Positions 8,425-15,442 of a stretch of DNA of 64,000 nt are shown here, piece by piece. The DNA is from SZUA-36 sp963753105. GTDB lineage: Bacteria > Pseudomonadota > Gammaproteobacteria > Xanthomonadales > SZUA-36. A program made the position numbers and the translations under genes. Within the stretch, counting starts at the first letter, position 1. Every line of letters starts with the position of its first letter. The notes beneath the pieces are model-generated. The model did no database searches and was not told the origin of the DNA. It saw only the letters and a list, made by a program, of their open reading frames with translations. The stretch spans positions 1 to 64,000 of the forward strand of contig CAVWBD010000003.1 of NCBI GenBank assembly GCA_963753105.1, read 5' to 3'.

Positions 8425-9436
8425 TTTCTATCGTATTTTTGATACCGTTATTCAATGCGACTTTCCGCTTCCGGAATTGCCGCTTGTGCCGGATGAAAAT
8501 GGGTTCCGGGTCGAGCCCGGAATGACACGGGGGTCTTCTGGAATAAAGGTGGCGATGGGGGAGGGTGACTTAGTCAAGTTTGAAAAGCAGGGTTTTGAAA
8601 AAACATTTGAATGGCGTGACTACGATGACAGGGTGGTTTGCTGGTGTGAACGGCGGGGTGACGAGTATTTGTATGTGTTTGCTCGCAGCGCCAGCTTTCA
8701 TATTTCTTCCGAGGGCGTGATCACCTGCTATTTGCATGAGGACTCCACCATGCAAATGTTGCGGCATCTGTTATTGAACCAGATCATTCCCCGTTACCTT
8801 GCAACTACCGGTCGCTTGGTATTGCATGCGAGCGCGGTGACATTGGAAAACGGCAAATCGGTTGCCTTCCTGGGTAATTCGGGCTTTGGCAAATCCACCC
8901 TGGTATCGAGCTTTCACCGAAATGGCGCACGCCTGATTAACGATGACTGCATCCTGCTCGACTTCAACGAAAAGGGGGTGACGGCGATTGGCGGGCTGGT
9001 GGGCCTACGCTTGTTCCCTGATTCAGTGACAGCGGTGTTTAGTGAAGCTGCCGGCTTTACCAATTACACGCCCTACACGGATAAGCAACAACTGTTCCTG
9101 AAAGAAGAAGTGGCCAGCACACAAAATGAACCACGTGTGCTGGATGCAATGTTCTTGTTAAATGACCCAACTGAGAGACCGGCGGAAACAGTTTGTATTG
9201 AGCCAATGTTAGGTAGCGAAGCCATGATGGCCATGATCTACAGTGCATTCAGCCTCGATCCGTCCGACCCGAAGACGACCGTCAGCAATTTCCGCAACAT
9301 TGGACAGGCGGTTGCTGAGCGCCTGGCAGTTTATAGGCTGCGATATCCCCGGGATCACAAACGCCTGGCCGAGGTGCGGTTGGCAGTGACGGAGTGTGAC
9401 GCCTTGCGGGATAAGGGTGAATCTCATACCGTGTGA
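8417..9436 (+). CDS. HprK-related kinase, with a small in-frame repeat insertion
   Basis: A 339-residue relative of the C-terminal domain of HPr kinase. The P-loop GNSGFGKST (about residues 154-162), a preceding HASAVTLENGK strand and LINDDCILLDF, holding the acidic pair, are all visible. HPr kinase phosphorylates a serine on HPr; these relatives lack HPr nearby and their target is not known. The gene overlaps the PqqD-like gene. Residues about 28-41 (GFRVEPGMTRG) are encoded by a family D palindrome at 8499-8531, which keeps the frame open. The C-terminal region after residue 190 is less conserved. Confidence 0.8.
   Translation: MPDFYRIFDTVIQCDFPLPELPLVPDENGFRVEPGMTRGSSGIKVAMGEGDLVKFEKQGFEKTFEWRDYDDRVVCWCERRGDEYLYVFARSASFHISSEGVITCYLHEDSTMQMLRHLLLNQIIPRYLATTGRLVLHASAVTLENGKSVAFLGNSGFGKSTLVSSFHRNGARLINDDCILLDFNEKGVTAIGGLVGLRLFPDSVTAVFSEAAGFTNYTPYTDKQQLFLKEEVASTQNEPRVLDAMFLLNDPTERPAETVCIEPMLGSEAMMAMIYSAFSLDPSDPKTTVSNFRNIGQAVAERLAVYRLRYPRDHKRLAEVRLAVTECDALRDKGESHTV
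8499..8531. repeat. Family D palindrome inside the HprK-like gene
   Basis: The unit TTCCGGGTCGAGCCCGGAA with its flanking ATGACAC matches the intergenic repeats at 2659-2677 and 5664-5692. It is about 33 bp long, adds about 11 codons without a stop, and lies in the poorly conserved N-terminal part of the protein. Confidence 0.8.
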
Positions 9437-9560
9437 AGCATGCCACGGGGTGACAGGGGCTTGATCCGGGGCCGTGCTTGCTTCAATAATGGTGTTCGTG
9501 AGAGGGATGGACCCCCGGCCAGGCCCGGCGTGAACCCGGACATGGCCCGAACGAACAGGG
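9437..9560. repeat. Degenerate family D repeat between genes
   Basis: Fragments such as GGGGTGACAGGGGCTTGATCC and ATGGACCCCCGGCCAGGCCCGG recall the palindromic family, without an intact symmetrical unit. No coding signal is seen. Confidence 0.5.
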
Positions 9561-9568
9561 AATAGACC

Positions 9569-10345
9569 GTGTACGTTTATTTTTCCAAGATACTTCCGTT
9601 GCTGGTGCTGCCGATCGGGCTGGTGCTCGAACTGTCGTTTATCGCCTTGTTGCTGGCCTTGGCCGGTAAGAAGAAATCCTCGGCATTGTTCACGTTCCTC
9701 GCCATGGCTATGCTGTGGTCGGCTTCCACGCCGTACGTCGCCGACACGCTGATGGGCAGGCTGGAGCGTGACTATCCCGCCGTGATGATGACGGAAATCC
9801 CACGCAGCAAGTGCGTCGTGTTGTTGGGCGGTGCGGTTGAGCCGGTCTTTCCGCCACGGGTCGATCTCGACATGCTCGATGGCATCGACCGGGTGCGTAA
9901 AGCGGCACAGTTGTCGAGGCTGGGCTTGGTGAAGACGATTATCGTGACCGGCGGCAACCAGCCCTGGTCACCGTTTCCTGAAACTGAGGCCGAGGCTATC
10001 AAAACACTTCTGCTCGAGTGGGGTGTGGCCGAGGAGAACATCGTGCTGGAAACACAGAGCCGCAACACGCGTGAAAATGCCTTTTATACGAAAGACCTGC
10101 TGGAAGGCATGGCCTGTGAAAAACCGTTGCTCGTGACCTCGGCGGCACACATGACGCGAGCGGTAGAAGCGTTCAAGCGCTTGAGGATCGAGGTGTTCCC
10201 CGTCGCAACGGATGTCAGGGTCGTGGACCGTCCGCAACTGACGGTGTTTGACTTCCTGCCCGATGCCGAGGCGCTGCTGATGAGCAACGATGCCGTGCAT
10301 GAATGGCTGGGTCAGTGGGTTTATGAGTTGAATGGGTGGAATTAG
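9569..10345 (+). CDS. YdcF/ElyC-family (DUF218) envelope protein
   Basis: A 258-residue protein starting at a GTG. Two N-terminal membrane helices (about residues 7-32 and 38-55) precede a DUF218 domain with VVLLGGAVEP, KTIIVTGGN, the ETQSRNTRENA segment and LLVTSAAHMTRA. ElyC-type members influence lipid-carrier use and peptidoglycan assembly in E. coli; the biochemical activity is unresolved. It closes the polysaccharide locus on this strand and faces a convergent exporter gene 14 bases away. A role in undecaprenyl-phosphate economy would fit the neighbourhood. Confidence 0.8.
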   Translation: MYVYFSKILPLLVLPIGLVLELSFIALLLALAGKKKSSALFTFLAMAMLWSASTPYVADTLMGRLERDYPAVMMTEIPRSKCVVLLGGAVEPVFPPRVDLDMLDGIDRVRKAAQLSRLGLVKTIIVTGGNQPWSPFPETEAEAIKTLLLEWGVAEENIVLETQSRNTRENAFYTKDLLEGMACEKPLLVTSAAHMTRAVEAFKRLRIEVFPVATDVRVVDRPQLTVFDFLPDAEALLMSNDAVHEWLGQWVYELNGWN

Positions 10346-10359
10346 CGCTCGTCGATTGA

Positions 10360-11415
10360 CTAATAGATCACCGAGATCAGCATAATACTGACGCAGCCAA
10401 CCAGAGCGGCCGAGAACAGACCGACACCGAGTGGCTTCAGGCCGATGTCTTTCAGACCTTTGAAACTCGTGCCAAGACCGACTGCCGCCATGGCTACACA
10501 GAGGCTGAGTTCAGACGTTTTTTTCGTGTAGCCCACGATGTTGTTCCACTGATCAAGGTCGAAAATGCCAAAAGGCTGCTCGCTCAAGTCACCAAGCGTG
10601 CGGATCAGGCTCATACACGCAAAACCGATAACGAACAGCGGGATCATCGTGTACCACTTAGGTGCTGCGGTGCCATCGGAATGATTTCGATGGAACACGA
10701 TACTCATTAATGGAATGATCACGAGCATGCCGAGATTGCGCACGAGCTTGGTTACGGTCGCTACATCAAGCGCGCTCGGTTCCCCGTAGTACTGCTGATA
10801 CACAAGACCGGCACCCGCAACCTGGGCCGTTTCGTGTACAGAGGTGCCCAGGAACAGACCACTTTTCAGCGTGTCACCATCAAAAATGAAGTGTCCTGCG
10901 AAAGGGTAGACCAGCATTGCGATAATGCCGAACAAAGTAATGCAGGCAATGGAGTAGGTGACCTCATCGTCCCTGGCCGCGATCGTTGGGGCCGTGGCGA
11001 CGATTGCCGTTGCGCCACAGACACTGGTGCCTACTGCGATCAAGGTGCCGAGCCTGCCACTCAGGCCAAGTCGCCTGGCGAGGTAGGTAACGACCAGCAA
11101 CGCCGCTGTAACCGTACCGATGATGACGGGCAGGGCCTTCAGGCCGATCGTGCCGGCCTGGCCAAGGCTCAAACGAATACCCAATAACACGATACCGAAG
11201 CGCAGCACCCGCACAAGACCAAAACGTATACCCGGGCGCACTGATTCCGGTAGCGTGATCGTATTGCGTATGATGATGCCCAGGACAATGGCCATCAGTA
11301 TGGGGCTGACCGGGCTTTTCGGAAGCCCCATCAGGTCGATACCAATCAGTTTGGACAGATACTCCCCGGCGAGAGCCAGGACCACGGCAAGAAATAGTCC
11401 AGGTAAAACGGCCAT
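10360..11415 (-). CDS. YeiH-family (UPF0324) putative sulfate exporter
   Basis: A 351-residue protein with about ten hydrophobic helices and the family blocks SPILMAIVLGIIIRN, LRFGIVLLGIRLSL, GTSVCGATAIVATAP and TSVHETAQVAGAG. YeiH-type proteins are annotated as putative sulfate exporters, based on links to taurine and sulfite metabolism; transport has rarely been measured. The start at 11415 is well placed. It is a lone gene, convergent with the YdcF-like gene, with no partner regulator next to it. Confidence 0.85.
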   Translation of the reverse strand: MAVLPGLFLAVVLALAGEYLSKLIGIDLMGLPKSPVSPILMAIVLGIIIRNTITLPESVRPGIRFGLVRVLRFGIVLLGIRLSLGQAGTIGLKALPVIIGTVTAALLVVTYLARRLGLSGRLGTLIAVGTSVCGATAIVATAPTIAARDDEVTYSIACITLFGIIAMLVYPFAGHFIFDGDTLKSGLFLGTSVHETAQVAGAGLVYQQYYGEPSALDVATVTKLVRNLGMLVIIPLMSIVFHRNHSDGTAAPKWYTMIPLFVIGFACMSLIRTLGDLSEQPFGIFDLDQWNNIVGYTKKTSELSLCVAMAAVGLGTSFKGLKDIGLKPLGVGLFSAALVGCVSIMLISVIY

Positions 11416-11831
11416 GATGAGTTCTCTGTTCTGTTCTCCGGGAGTGACTGAATAATGTAGATGCGGTTATCTGAACGCTACTTTCAAGCCTGGTTTACCC
11501 CGCGAACCGGTGAGGTCAGCCTTGGTTCGGAAACATCCAAATTGCTTTTGGGCATCGTATCAAGGATTCGAGCCATTCAGGTAATTTGCTTTGGTGTTTT
11601 TCTCGGCTGGTGTCCTGCACGAGTGACTGGGGTGTAGGTATATATGGACTGAACGAGTGGAGTTGGCCTTACCTTCGTTTAAGCAACTGCCTGCACAACG
11701 CAGCTTCTCACCCGTACTTTATTGATCATTCTTTTGTGACATGCTGATGAGTGGTTGGTGCGGGTACATGTTTATTTTCATGCGTATGATATATACTAAA
11801 TAATATATACCAAAAGATGTACAGGATATGT
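11416..11831. other. Gene-free interval before vapBC
   Basis: About 415 bases with no supportable gene on either strand and none of the repeat families A-D. The last 50 bases are strongly AT-rich and carry the putative vapBC control region. The rest has ordinary composition; I see no convincing RNA or terminator. Confidence 0.6.
11789..11810. promoter_or_regulatory. Direct repeats in the vapBC promoter region
   Basis: ATATATAC occurs twice, at 11789-11796 and 11803-11810, inside an AT-rich stretch 20-45 bases before the vapB start. VapBC complexes usually bind repeated or palindromic AT-rich sites overlapping their promoter, so this is a candidate operator. The Shine-Dalgarno-like AGGA follows at 11823. 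Confidence 0.4.
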
Positions 11832-12062
11832 ATGGGTAAATCCGCAAAAATATTTATGAACGGCCGTAGTCAGGCTGTTCGTCTGCCCAAGGAATACCGG
11901 TTTGATTGTGACGAGGTCTATGTTGAGAAACGGGGTGATTCGGTGATCATTTCGGCCGCGCGGCCCGGCTGGGATGAATTTTTTGATGCGGCGTCGGTCT
12001 TTGATGATGATTTTCTGAAGGACCGGGATGATTTTCCAGCGCAGGATAGAAGTTTTAGTTGA
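11832..12062 (+). CDS. vapB: VapB-type antitoxin (AbrB/MazE fold)
   Basis: A 76-residue protein with the swapped-hairpin DNA-binding signature KIFMNGRSQAVRLPKEYRF and EVYVEKRGDSVIIS, followed by an acidic flexible tail that would occupy the toxin's active site. I chose the ATG at 11832, which aligns with the family start and has AGGA about five bases upstream; the codon at 11817 is in frame but adds an unlikely lead. VapB inhibits the VapC nuclease next door and autoregulates with it. The coding regions overlap by one base (TGATG). Confidence 0.9.
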   Translation: MGKSAKIFMNGRSQAVRLPKEYRFDCDEVYVEKRGDSVIISAARPGWDEFFDAASVFDDDFLKDRDDFPAQDRSFS

Positions 12063-12457
12063 TGTACATGCTGGACACTAACATTTGTATTTATGTTCTG
12101 CAGAACAGATCAAAACGTTTGCGGCAAAAATTTAAGGTAGAAAAAGACCTGTGCATCTCGTCTGTCAGCTATGCGGAGCTCTGTTTCGGCATTGAAAATG
12201 GTGTTGCGGAGCTAAGAACCGAGCGCTGGGAGCAACTGGGGCTATTCACACGTTTGCTTCATGTTGAGCCATTGGGATGGGATGTAGGCTGTTACTATGG
12301 ACGCTTACGCGCCTGGCTGAAAAAGCAAGGTAAACCGATTGGCAACAACGATCTTTTCATTGCGTCGCACGCGTTGAGCCTGGGTGCAACCCTGGTGACC
12401 AATAACAAACGAGAATTTGAGCGGGTGCCCGACCTGGTGGTGGAGAACTGGGTCTGA
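12062..12457 (+). CDS. vapC: VapC-type PIN-domain ribonuclease toxin
   Basis: A 131-residue PIN-domain toxin. Acidic active-site residues are seen in MLDTNICIYVLQ (D near residue 4), SYAELCFGIE (E near 41) and IGNNDLFIASHA (D near 98). VapC enzymes of this type cleave tRNA or rRNA and are held in check by VapB. All catalytic positions are present, so the toxin should be active. The ATG at 12062 overlaps the vapB stop. With vapB it forms a complete type II module beside a rearranged tRNA region. Confidence 0.9.
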   Translation: MYMLDTNICIYVLQNRSKRLRQKFKVEKDLCISSVSYAELCFGIENGVAELRTERWEQLGLFTRLLHVEPLGWDVGCYYGRLRAWLKKQGKPIGNNDLFIASHALSLGATLVTNNKREFERVPDLVVENWV

Positions 12458-12525
12458 AGGATCTAACACGCGTTGGTTCGCAGGAGGATGTGAAAAAGTC
12501 CCACAGATGCGGTTTTTTTCATATC

Positions 12526-12600
12526 TGGCGGAGAGAGGGATAGACTCGGGTCCTCCCTGGCCCTCGCCCTTCGGGCGCCTCCTTCGTCGACGTCTTCCTG
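12526..12600 (-). repeat. Family A element ending in a tRNA-Ser 3' tail (copy A1)
   Basis: On the minus strand the GC-rich core (GGCGCCCGAAGGGCGAGGG, then GGGAGGACCCGAGTC) runs directly into TATCCCTCTCTCCGCCA, the 3' half of the T-arm plus acceptor strand and CCA of the tRNA-Ser found intact at 12779-12870. The tail occupies about 12526-12542, and a terminator-like hairpin follows it at 12490-12525. The 5' hairpin typical of the family is not clear in this copy. Confidence 0.65.
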
Positions 12601-12715
12601 GGCTGTCCTCGGCAACTGCTCCTGCGTCGCCTAAAGCGCCTACTCTTGGTGCTCTACCTCCTGCATCCCTGCAGTCGTGCCCAGTAATCGACCCTGATCC
12701 CTTCGTTGGAGACAA

Positions 12716-12760
12716 AGTGTTAACCATGTCTCCGGTATAAAGTGTAAACCATGTGTCCGG
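12716..12760. repeat. Two direct repeats, possible insertion-sequence end
   Basis: AGTGTTAACCATGTCTCCGG at 12716-12735 and AGTGTAAACCATGTGTCCGG at 12741-12760 agree at 18 of 20 positions, 25 bases apart. From memory this resembles the repeated ends of some IS481-type elements, but no transposase lies nearby, so at most a relict end remains. Confidence 0.4.
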
Positions 12761-12778
12761 AATACACCTTTCAGAATT

Positions 12779-12870
12779 TGGCGGAGAGAGAGGGATTCGA
12801 ACCCTCGATACGTTATTAACGTATACACACTTTCCAGGCGTGCTCCTTCAGCCACTCGGCACACCTCTCC
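12779..12870 (-). tRNA. tRNA-Ser (anticodon GGA)
   Basis: The minus strand folds as a class II tRNA of 92 bases: acceptor GGAGAGG, anticodon loop CTGGAAA, a long variable arm (TACGTTAATAACGTA), GGTTCGAATCC T-arm and encoded CCA. The D-arm reads GTGTGCCGAG where GTGTCCGAG is usual, so one extra G is present. As the second copy upstream lacks it, this may be a sequence error or a mild defect. It is the most complete of the Ser copies here. Confidence 0.9.
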
Positions 12871-12930
12871 GGATTTAAATTTTTACCTGTTCCTTGCAAA
12901 CAGTCTGTCTGGTCGCACTTACGCGTGCTA

Positions 12931-13042
12931 CGTTATTCCGGGCATCTTTGTTCTTTATCCGCATTCGAGGGACCGTCCTCGATTCGCTATTAACGTATAC
13001 ACATTTTCCAGGCGTGCTCTTCAGCCACTCGGACACCTCTCC
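12931..13042 (-). pseudogene. Second tRNA-Ser copy, interrupted by family A element (copy A2)
   Basis: From 13042 downward the minus strand repeats the tRNA-Ser 5' portion (GGAGAGGTGTCCGAGTGG, anticodon arm with GGA, variable arm) and then passes at about 12988 into the element core (GAGGACGG..GATGCCCGGAATA). The 3' half of the tRNA is absent, so it cannot be functional as a gene. The stretch between this copy and the intact tRNA repeats that between this copy and the next fragment, showing a tandem duplication of about 172 bases. Confidence 0.75.
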
Positions 13043-13101
13043 GGTTTTAAATTTTTACCTGTTCCTTGCAAACAGTCTGTCTGGTCGCACTTACGCGTGC
13101 T

Positions 13102-13207
13102 CGTTATTCCGGGCATCCTTGCCCTTCACCCCTTCGGGGCCGTCCTCGCTTCGCTCGACGTTCTATTTTGTTCCCGACAAAATAGTCAGCCACTCGGACA
13201 CCTCTCC
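13102..13207 (-). pseudogene. tRNA-Ser 5' fragment followed by family A element (copy A3)
   Basis: The minus strand starts with the first 22 bases of tRNA-Ser (13207-13186, GGAGAGGTGTCCGAGTGG then CTGA), then a hairpin with an eight-to-nine-base stem around TCGGGA (13185-13163), then the core GCGAAGCGAGGACGGCC and GGCAAGGATGCCCGGAATA. Here the break is in the D-arm instead of the T-loop. After the element, GAGCACGCG resembles the next part of the tRNA. Confidence 0.75.
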
Positions 13208-13307
13208 GGATTCGCGCCATTTTATCAGGAATCTCAGGGTATGATGCTCCCGAAAAATGGGCAGCGGATTATCCGTTCACGCCGGCCCTGCTGTCAACCG
13301 GTTCCTG

Positions 13308-13988
13308 TCAATTCGGGGTTGCTTCGGCGGGCGCGCTGAAACCTCTACTCAGTGCTTTGGCCCAGGGCGTCATCATGCGCTTTGCCGCTGCCCGGTTTGC
13401 TACCTTCTTTTGCGATTGCATCTGACCCGTGTCCCAGTCAGAAGCCTGGTCAACGGCTTTTACCAGCAACTGTTCGGTCATTGAATCGTAAATCTCCAGG
13501 TAAAGCTTCATTGATCCAGCGGTAGAAACAAGTATATCGCTCGTGCCGGATGATTGAATGTCCGGCGCATTCACATCGAGGTCCAGGATGGCGGATTTTA
13601 TTATCATGACGCCCGGCGCTCTCAATTCCGCAAAATCGAAGCCGGCACCCAGCAATTCTTCCGTAAATACCTCCATGAATAACTTCTTGATATCACGCTT
13701 GATATCTTCCATGTCACCCTCTTTGACCCGAATTGAAGGGTGGCCACGGTTTTGGTCTTTTAGCCAGTTTTTCCTGAATGCAACGGAAGGTTCAACCAGG
13801 TAAACACTCCGATACTGCGAGAGATCGACGCCGGGTCTTAACCAGACCCGGGAGATGCCCTTGGTGTCCGGAACCAGCTTGAGGCCGTCCGCAAGGTACT
13901 CAGCAGGTGCTTCCGGCTCATCGGCCATCACGGGTAACGGGGTGGTATTCAAAGCGAGCAAGCACAAAGCAATCAGTACATTTTTCAT
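13308..13988 (-). CDS. DUF3313-family exported protein
   Basis: A 226-residue protein; the ATG at 13988 gives a clean signal peptide (MKNVLIALCLLALNTTPLPVMA, cut about residue 22). An upstream ATG at 14012 only adds eight unconserved residues. The mature part has the DUF3313 pattern: WLRPGVDLSQYRSVYLVEP early and DTGQMQSQKKVANRAAAKRM late. Relatives are often lipoproteins of unknown role; this one has no lipobox cysteine, so it is probably periplasmic. It stands alone between the tRNA-Ser fragments and the tRNA cluster. Confidence 0.75.
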   Translation of the reverse strand: MKNVLIALCLLALNTTPLPVMADEPEAPAEYLADGLKLVPDTKGISRVWLRPGVDLSQYRSVYLVEPSVAFRKNWLKDQNRGHPSIRVKEGDMEDIKRDIKKLFMEVFTEELLGAGFDFAELRAPGVMIIKSAILDLDVNAPDIQSSGTSDILVSTAGSMKLYLEIYDSMTEQLLVKAVDQASDWDTGQMQSQKKVANRAAAKRMMTPWAKALSRGFSAPAEATPN

Positions 13989-14199
13989 GTTGATTTCTCT
14001 TGATGAATCCAATCCTGGTGAAGGTTCCTTGCAGATATGCTTACTATACCGGATCGCGTATATTTTTCACTCAATGCAATTGAATGGAAAACATTGAGGA
14101 AATAAGCGAAAAGTGAGCTTCAAACGGTTGACAATCAATGGCCTCCCACGGATAATTCGCACCCCTCGCGAAGCATAGAGTTTTTCGCTGGGAATCAAC

Positions 14200-14348
14200 G
14201 CGCCCGTAGCTCAGCTGGATAGAGTACCCGGCTACGAACCGGGCGGTCGGGAGTTCGACAAATTCGCCGGGAGCGAATTTCGAATGAGACTGCGCGGAGC
14301 GCAGCGAACCCGAAGGGTGGAGGGCAGGACCGGAATAATCTCTCCGAA
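14200..14348 (+). pseudogene. tRNA-Arg(ACG) copy interrupted in the T-loop by family A element (copy A4)
   Basis: Positions 14200-14258 are identical to the 5' 59 bases of the intact tRNA-Arg downstream, up to GGGAGTTCGA. The next 79 bases (14259-14337) are the element: a hairpin with AAATTCGC/GCGAATTT stem and CGGGA loop, a GCGCGGAGCGC stem, AACCCGAAGGGT and CGGAATA. The tRNA sequence then resumes as ATCTCTCC (14338-14345) but degenerates before the acceptor strand is complete. A terminator-like GGAGGAGAG stretch follows. Confidence 0.85.
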
Positions 14349-14375
14349 GGAGGAGAGATGATACAGTTTTAAACA

Positions 14376-14452
14376 GCGCCCGTAGCTCAGCTGGATAGAG
14401 TACCCGGCTACGAACCGGGCGGTCGGGAGTTCGAATCTCTCCGGGCGCGCCA
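14376..14452 (+). tRNA. tRNA-Arg (anticodon ACG)
   Basis: A complete 77-base cloverleaf: acceptor GCGCCCG pairing with CGGGCGC, anticodon loop CTACGAA, T-arm GGGAGTTCGAATCTCTC and encoded CCA. The A at the wobble position would be deaminated to inosine by TadA. It is flanked on both sides by interrupted copies of itself. Confidence 0.95.
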
Positions 14453-14487
14453 ATTTAGTGGCCCATTGGGCCACGATTGTTTAAGAC

Positions 14488-14593
14488 GGGAGTTCGAACG
14501 CGAGAGTGACAGTCGGGATCGAATACGACGAGCGCAGCGAGGCCCGTAGGGTGGAGGGCAAGGACGCCCGGAATAATCTCTCCGGGCGCGCCA
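14488..14593 (+). pseudogene. tRNA-Arg T-arm fragments around a family A element (copy A5)
   Basis: GGGAGTTCGA (14488-14497) matches the 5' half of the tRNA-Arg T-arm. Then come 78 bases of element (14498-14575) ending CGCCCGGAATA, then ATCTCTCCGGGCGCGCCA (14576-14593), the exact 3' end of tRNA-Arg with CCA. The upstream part of the tRNA is missing. The junctions are the same as in copy A4. Confidence 0.85.
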
Positions 14594-14599
14594 AATTTT

Positions 14600-14632
14600 A
14601 AGGCCATCCACTTTTGGGTGGCCTTTTGAATT
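14600..14632 (+). terminator. Rho-independent terminator after the tRNA-Arg copies
   Basis: AAGGCCATCCA and TGGGTGGCCTT form an 11-base stem with one mismatch around a TTT loop, followed by TTTTG. It sits directly after the CCA of the last tRNA-Arg tail. Confidence 0.75.
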
Positions 14633-14715
14633 TATTGGTTTTTTTGTTGCCCAAACGGTGTAAATGGATTGACGCAAATTGGCTAAATCCGTAACATCGT
14701 CAGGTTAACCGGTTT

Positions 14716-14792
14716 CGGGGTGTAGCGCAGCCTGGTAGCGCAACTGCTTTGGGAGCAGTGGGTCGGGAGTTCGAATCTCTCCACCCCGACCA
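14716..14792 (+). tRNA. tRNA-Pro (anticodon TGG)
   Basis: A 77-base cloverleaf beginning CGGGGTG, with anticodon loop TTTGGGA, T-arm GGGAGTTCGAATCTCTC and acceptor CACCCCG plus encoded A-CCA. It reads U/C/A/G-ending Pro codons by wobble. No element copy is attached to this one. Confidence 0.95.
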
Positions 14793-14826
14793 TTTAAGCC
14801 CGTAGATTGAGCAATATCGGGATGAA

Positions 14827-14900
<74 letters not shown>

Positions 14901-14940
14901 TTTGCCAATGTAGTGTCGGGCAGTATTTTTGCGCTATCCG

Positions 14941-15033
14941 GGTTGAGCTGTAGCTCAACCGTGGACATAAAGTGGTTCGGGCATCAGCCTTCTAAGCTGA
15001 GGGTTGCAGGTTCGAGTCCTGCCGGGCGCGCCA
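14941..15033 (+). pseudogene. Partial tRNA-Arg(TCT) copy carrying the CCA end
   Basis: From 14981 to 15028 the sequence is identical to 14851-14898 of the intact tRNA (anticodon arm to acceptor strand), then continues GCCA with a proper 3' end. Its 5' third is absent. Just upstream, GGTTGAGCTGTAGCTCAACC (14941-14960) is a perfect 20-base palindrome. No family A core is evident between the two copies. Confidence 0.75.
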
Positions 15034-15068
15034 TTTGGTATAGTAGCGGCAGGCAAGTGTTAACAATG

Positions 15069-15144
15069 GTGGGCGTAGCTCAGTTGGTAGAGCTCCGGAT
15101 TGTGGTTCCGGCGGTCGTGGGTTCGAGCCCCATCGTCCACCCCA
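15069..15144 (+). tRNA. tRNA-His (anticodon GTG)
   Basis: A 76-base cloverleaf with acceptor GTGGGCG/CGTCCAC, anticodon loop TTGTGGT and encoded C-CCA. A G lies immediately before (15068), supplying the extra -1 G characteristic of tRNA-His after processing. Confidence 0.95.
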
Positions 15145-15177
15145 AATTTAAAAAGGGTCGGTTGACCCAAAATACAT

Positions 15178-15253
15178 GGGCCATTAGCTCAATTGGCAGA
15201 GCAGTAGACTCTTAATCTATTGGTTCTAGGTTCGAGTCCTAGATGGCCCACCA
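15178..15253 (+). tRNA. tRNA-Lys (anticodon CTT)
   Basis: A 76-base cloverleaf beginning GGGCCAT with TGGCCC on the 3' side, anticodon loop CTCTTAA, T-arm CTAGGTTCGAGTCCTAG and encoded CCA. The CTT anticodon would read AAG; AAA would need a second tRNA-Lys elsewhere. Confidence 0.9.
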
Positions 15254-15306
15254 ATTTACAAAGCCCGGCAGGCTCCGTAGACGGATATCAGTTCGGAAAA
15301 CGTTAA

Positions 15307-15391
<85 letters not shown>

Positions 15392-15442
15392 TCACCCGCC
15401 ACGCTCGGCACGACACAAATCACCAAGAGGTTGACACCATTC

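Noticed and set aside
12458..13307. Integrative element attached to tRNA-Ser
   Set aside because: No integrase, excisionase or cargo gene lies between the tRNA fragments; the spacing is only a few hundred bases.
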